Below, piece after piece: positions 63,533 through 64,000 of a stretch of 64,000 nucleotides of DNA (positions within the stretch are counted from its first letter, which is position 1; each line of letters begins with the position of its first letter). Source of the stretch: Himantopus leucocephalus (taxonomy: Eukaryota; Chordata; Aves; Charadriiformes; Recurvirostridae); the NCBI GenBank assembly GCA_003993805.1, contig RSEF01000014.1, positions 1,923,941 to 1,987,940 of the forward strand, read 5' to 3'. Made by a program: the position numbers and the translations under genes. Under the pieces are notes generated by a model that saw nothing but the letters and a program-made list of their open reading frames with translations, was not told the DNA's origin and searched no databases.

Positions 63533-63665
63533 CCTCCCGAGAGCCCCGCGCAGTGGCAGCAGGTTTAGGGGCGATGCAGCTCCCAGGTCTCTCCCCGCAG
63601 AAGGCAGAGCAGCGCGGTGTGTGACGCGACGGGCGCCGCCATCCCGGCCCCAAGCGCCGCGCTAA
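63533..63665. promoter_or_regulatory. CpG-rich pocket (possible small CpG island)
   Basis: About 16 CpG occur in roughly 130 bp, including GACGCGACGGGCGCCGCC, in otherwise CpG-poor DNA. It is short for a canonical island. It might mark a promoter of an unknown transcript or be a local GC pocket. Confidence 0.35.
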
Positions 63666-64000
63666 CTTGCTCTCTGTGCTTTCTCTCAGAGAATACCTGC
63701 AAAAGCACAAAGCACAAGCCCTGACAAAGCAACGTATCTCCACGCTTTTCCAGGCTTTAATTCTGTCATGGAGGGTATGTTATTGTGTGTGCTGCTTAGA
63801 AGATTTCCTTAATGCTTCTTTTTTTTCAGCTAAAAAGTTATACACAGGCACTTGACAGAGACCTGATTTTACAATTACTCTAAGTCTTCTTTAAACTGCC
63901 CGAGTAGCTTGCAACCAGTAAGCCTGGTATCCTTATCTTCCCCCAGCGATATCATTTCAAAATTAGCTTGCTTCCCTTTATCTCAGGCTGAAAGAAATAT
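63666..64000. other. non-coding stretch, no gene seen
   Basis: Nothing is recognised up to the window end. Confidence 0.45.

Noticed and set aside
1..64000. tRNA, rRNA, known microRNA, CRISPR or retroviral elements
   Set aside because: I looked for cloverleaf or B-box context, familiar microRNA seeds in hairpins, regular spaced repeats and retroviral motifs. Nothing convincing was found. A covariance-model and repeat-library search would be decisive.

Overview
The window looks like vertebrate nuclear DNA, most probably from a bird. The clearest evidence is a CR1 LINE 3' end on the + strand at 2046-2214. It closes with the tandem octamer ATTCTGTG-ATTCTGTG, as avian CR1 copies do. A second CR1 tail (23550-23594) and a CR1 body segment (62050-62148) each abut an assembly gap. 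Older CR1 copies (8533-8766 +, 28060-28395 -) and MIR-like SINE relics make up the rest of the recognisable repeats. I see no bacterial gene layout, phage, CRISPR array, tRNA, rRNA or retroviral coding region.

The window is mostly non-coding. No open reading frame translates to a protein I recognise. The longest frames (about 150-206 codons) lie in GC-rich pockets where stops are rare and open frames overlap on both strands. A few short segments combine a good splice acceptor, an open frame and a good donor. They could be exons of an unrecognised gene, but pairs like this also arise by chance, so they appear as findings and not as genes.

Layout: 1-7.9 kb has one CR1, a CpG-rich pocket (about 4.1-4.3 kb) and no recognised gene. 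7.9-14.7 kb holds MIR and CR1 relics, a CpG-rich pocket at 11.9-12.1 kb and a 16-bp homeodomain-type palindrome. 15-24 kb is AT-rich, with a T21 run, a G-rich hairpin, two apparent false duplications across single Ns and the first 100-N gap. 24-36 kb has an old antisense CR1, a CpG-rich pocket with a signal-peptide-like small frame (32.4-32.7 kb), a 43-bp minisatellite and a (GAGCCR)13 array next to the second gap. 36-50 kb holds a diverged pair of about 195-bp repeats of unknown family (40.1 and 41.05 kb) and a third duplication across an N. 50-64 kb is AT-rich desert with a MIR relic, a CR1 running into the third gap and a CpG-rich pocket at 63.5 kb.

Four features bear on data quality. There are three 100-base gaps and five isolated Ns. 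Three of the isolated Ns sit exactly between two near-identical copies of 75-143 bp, as expected when overlapping contig ends or alleles were joined without merging. Several long open frames cross these joins and should not be trusted.
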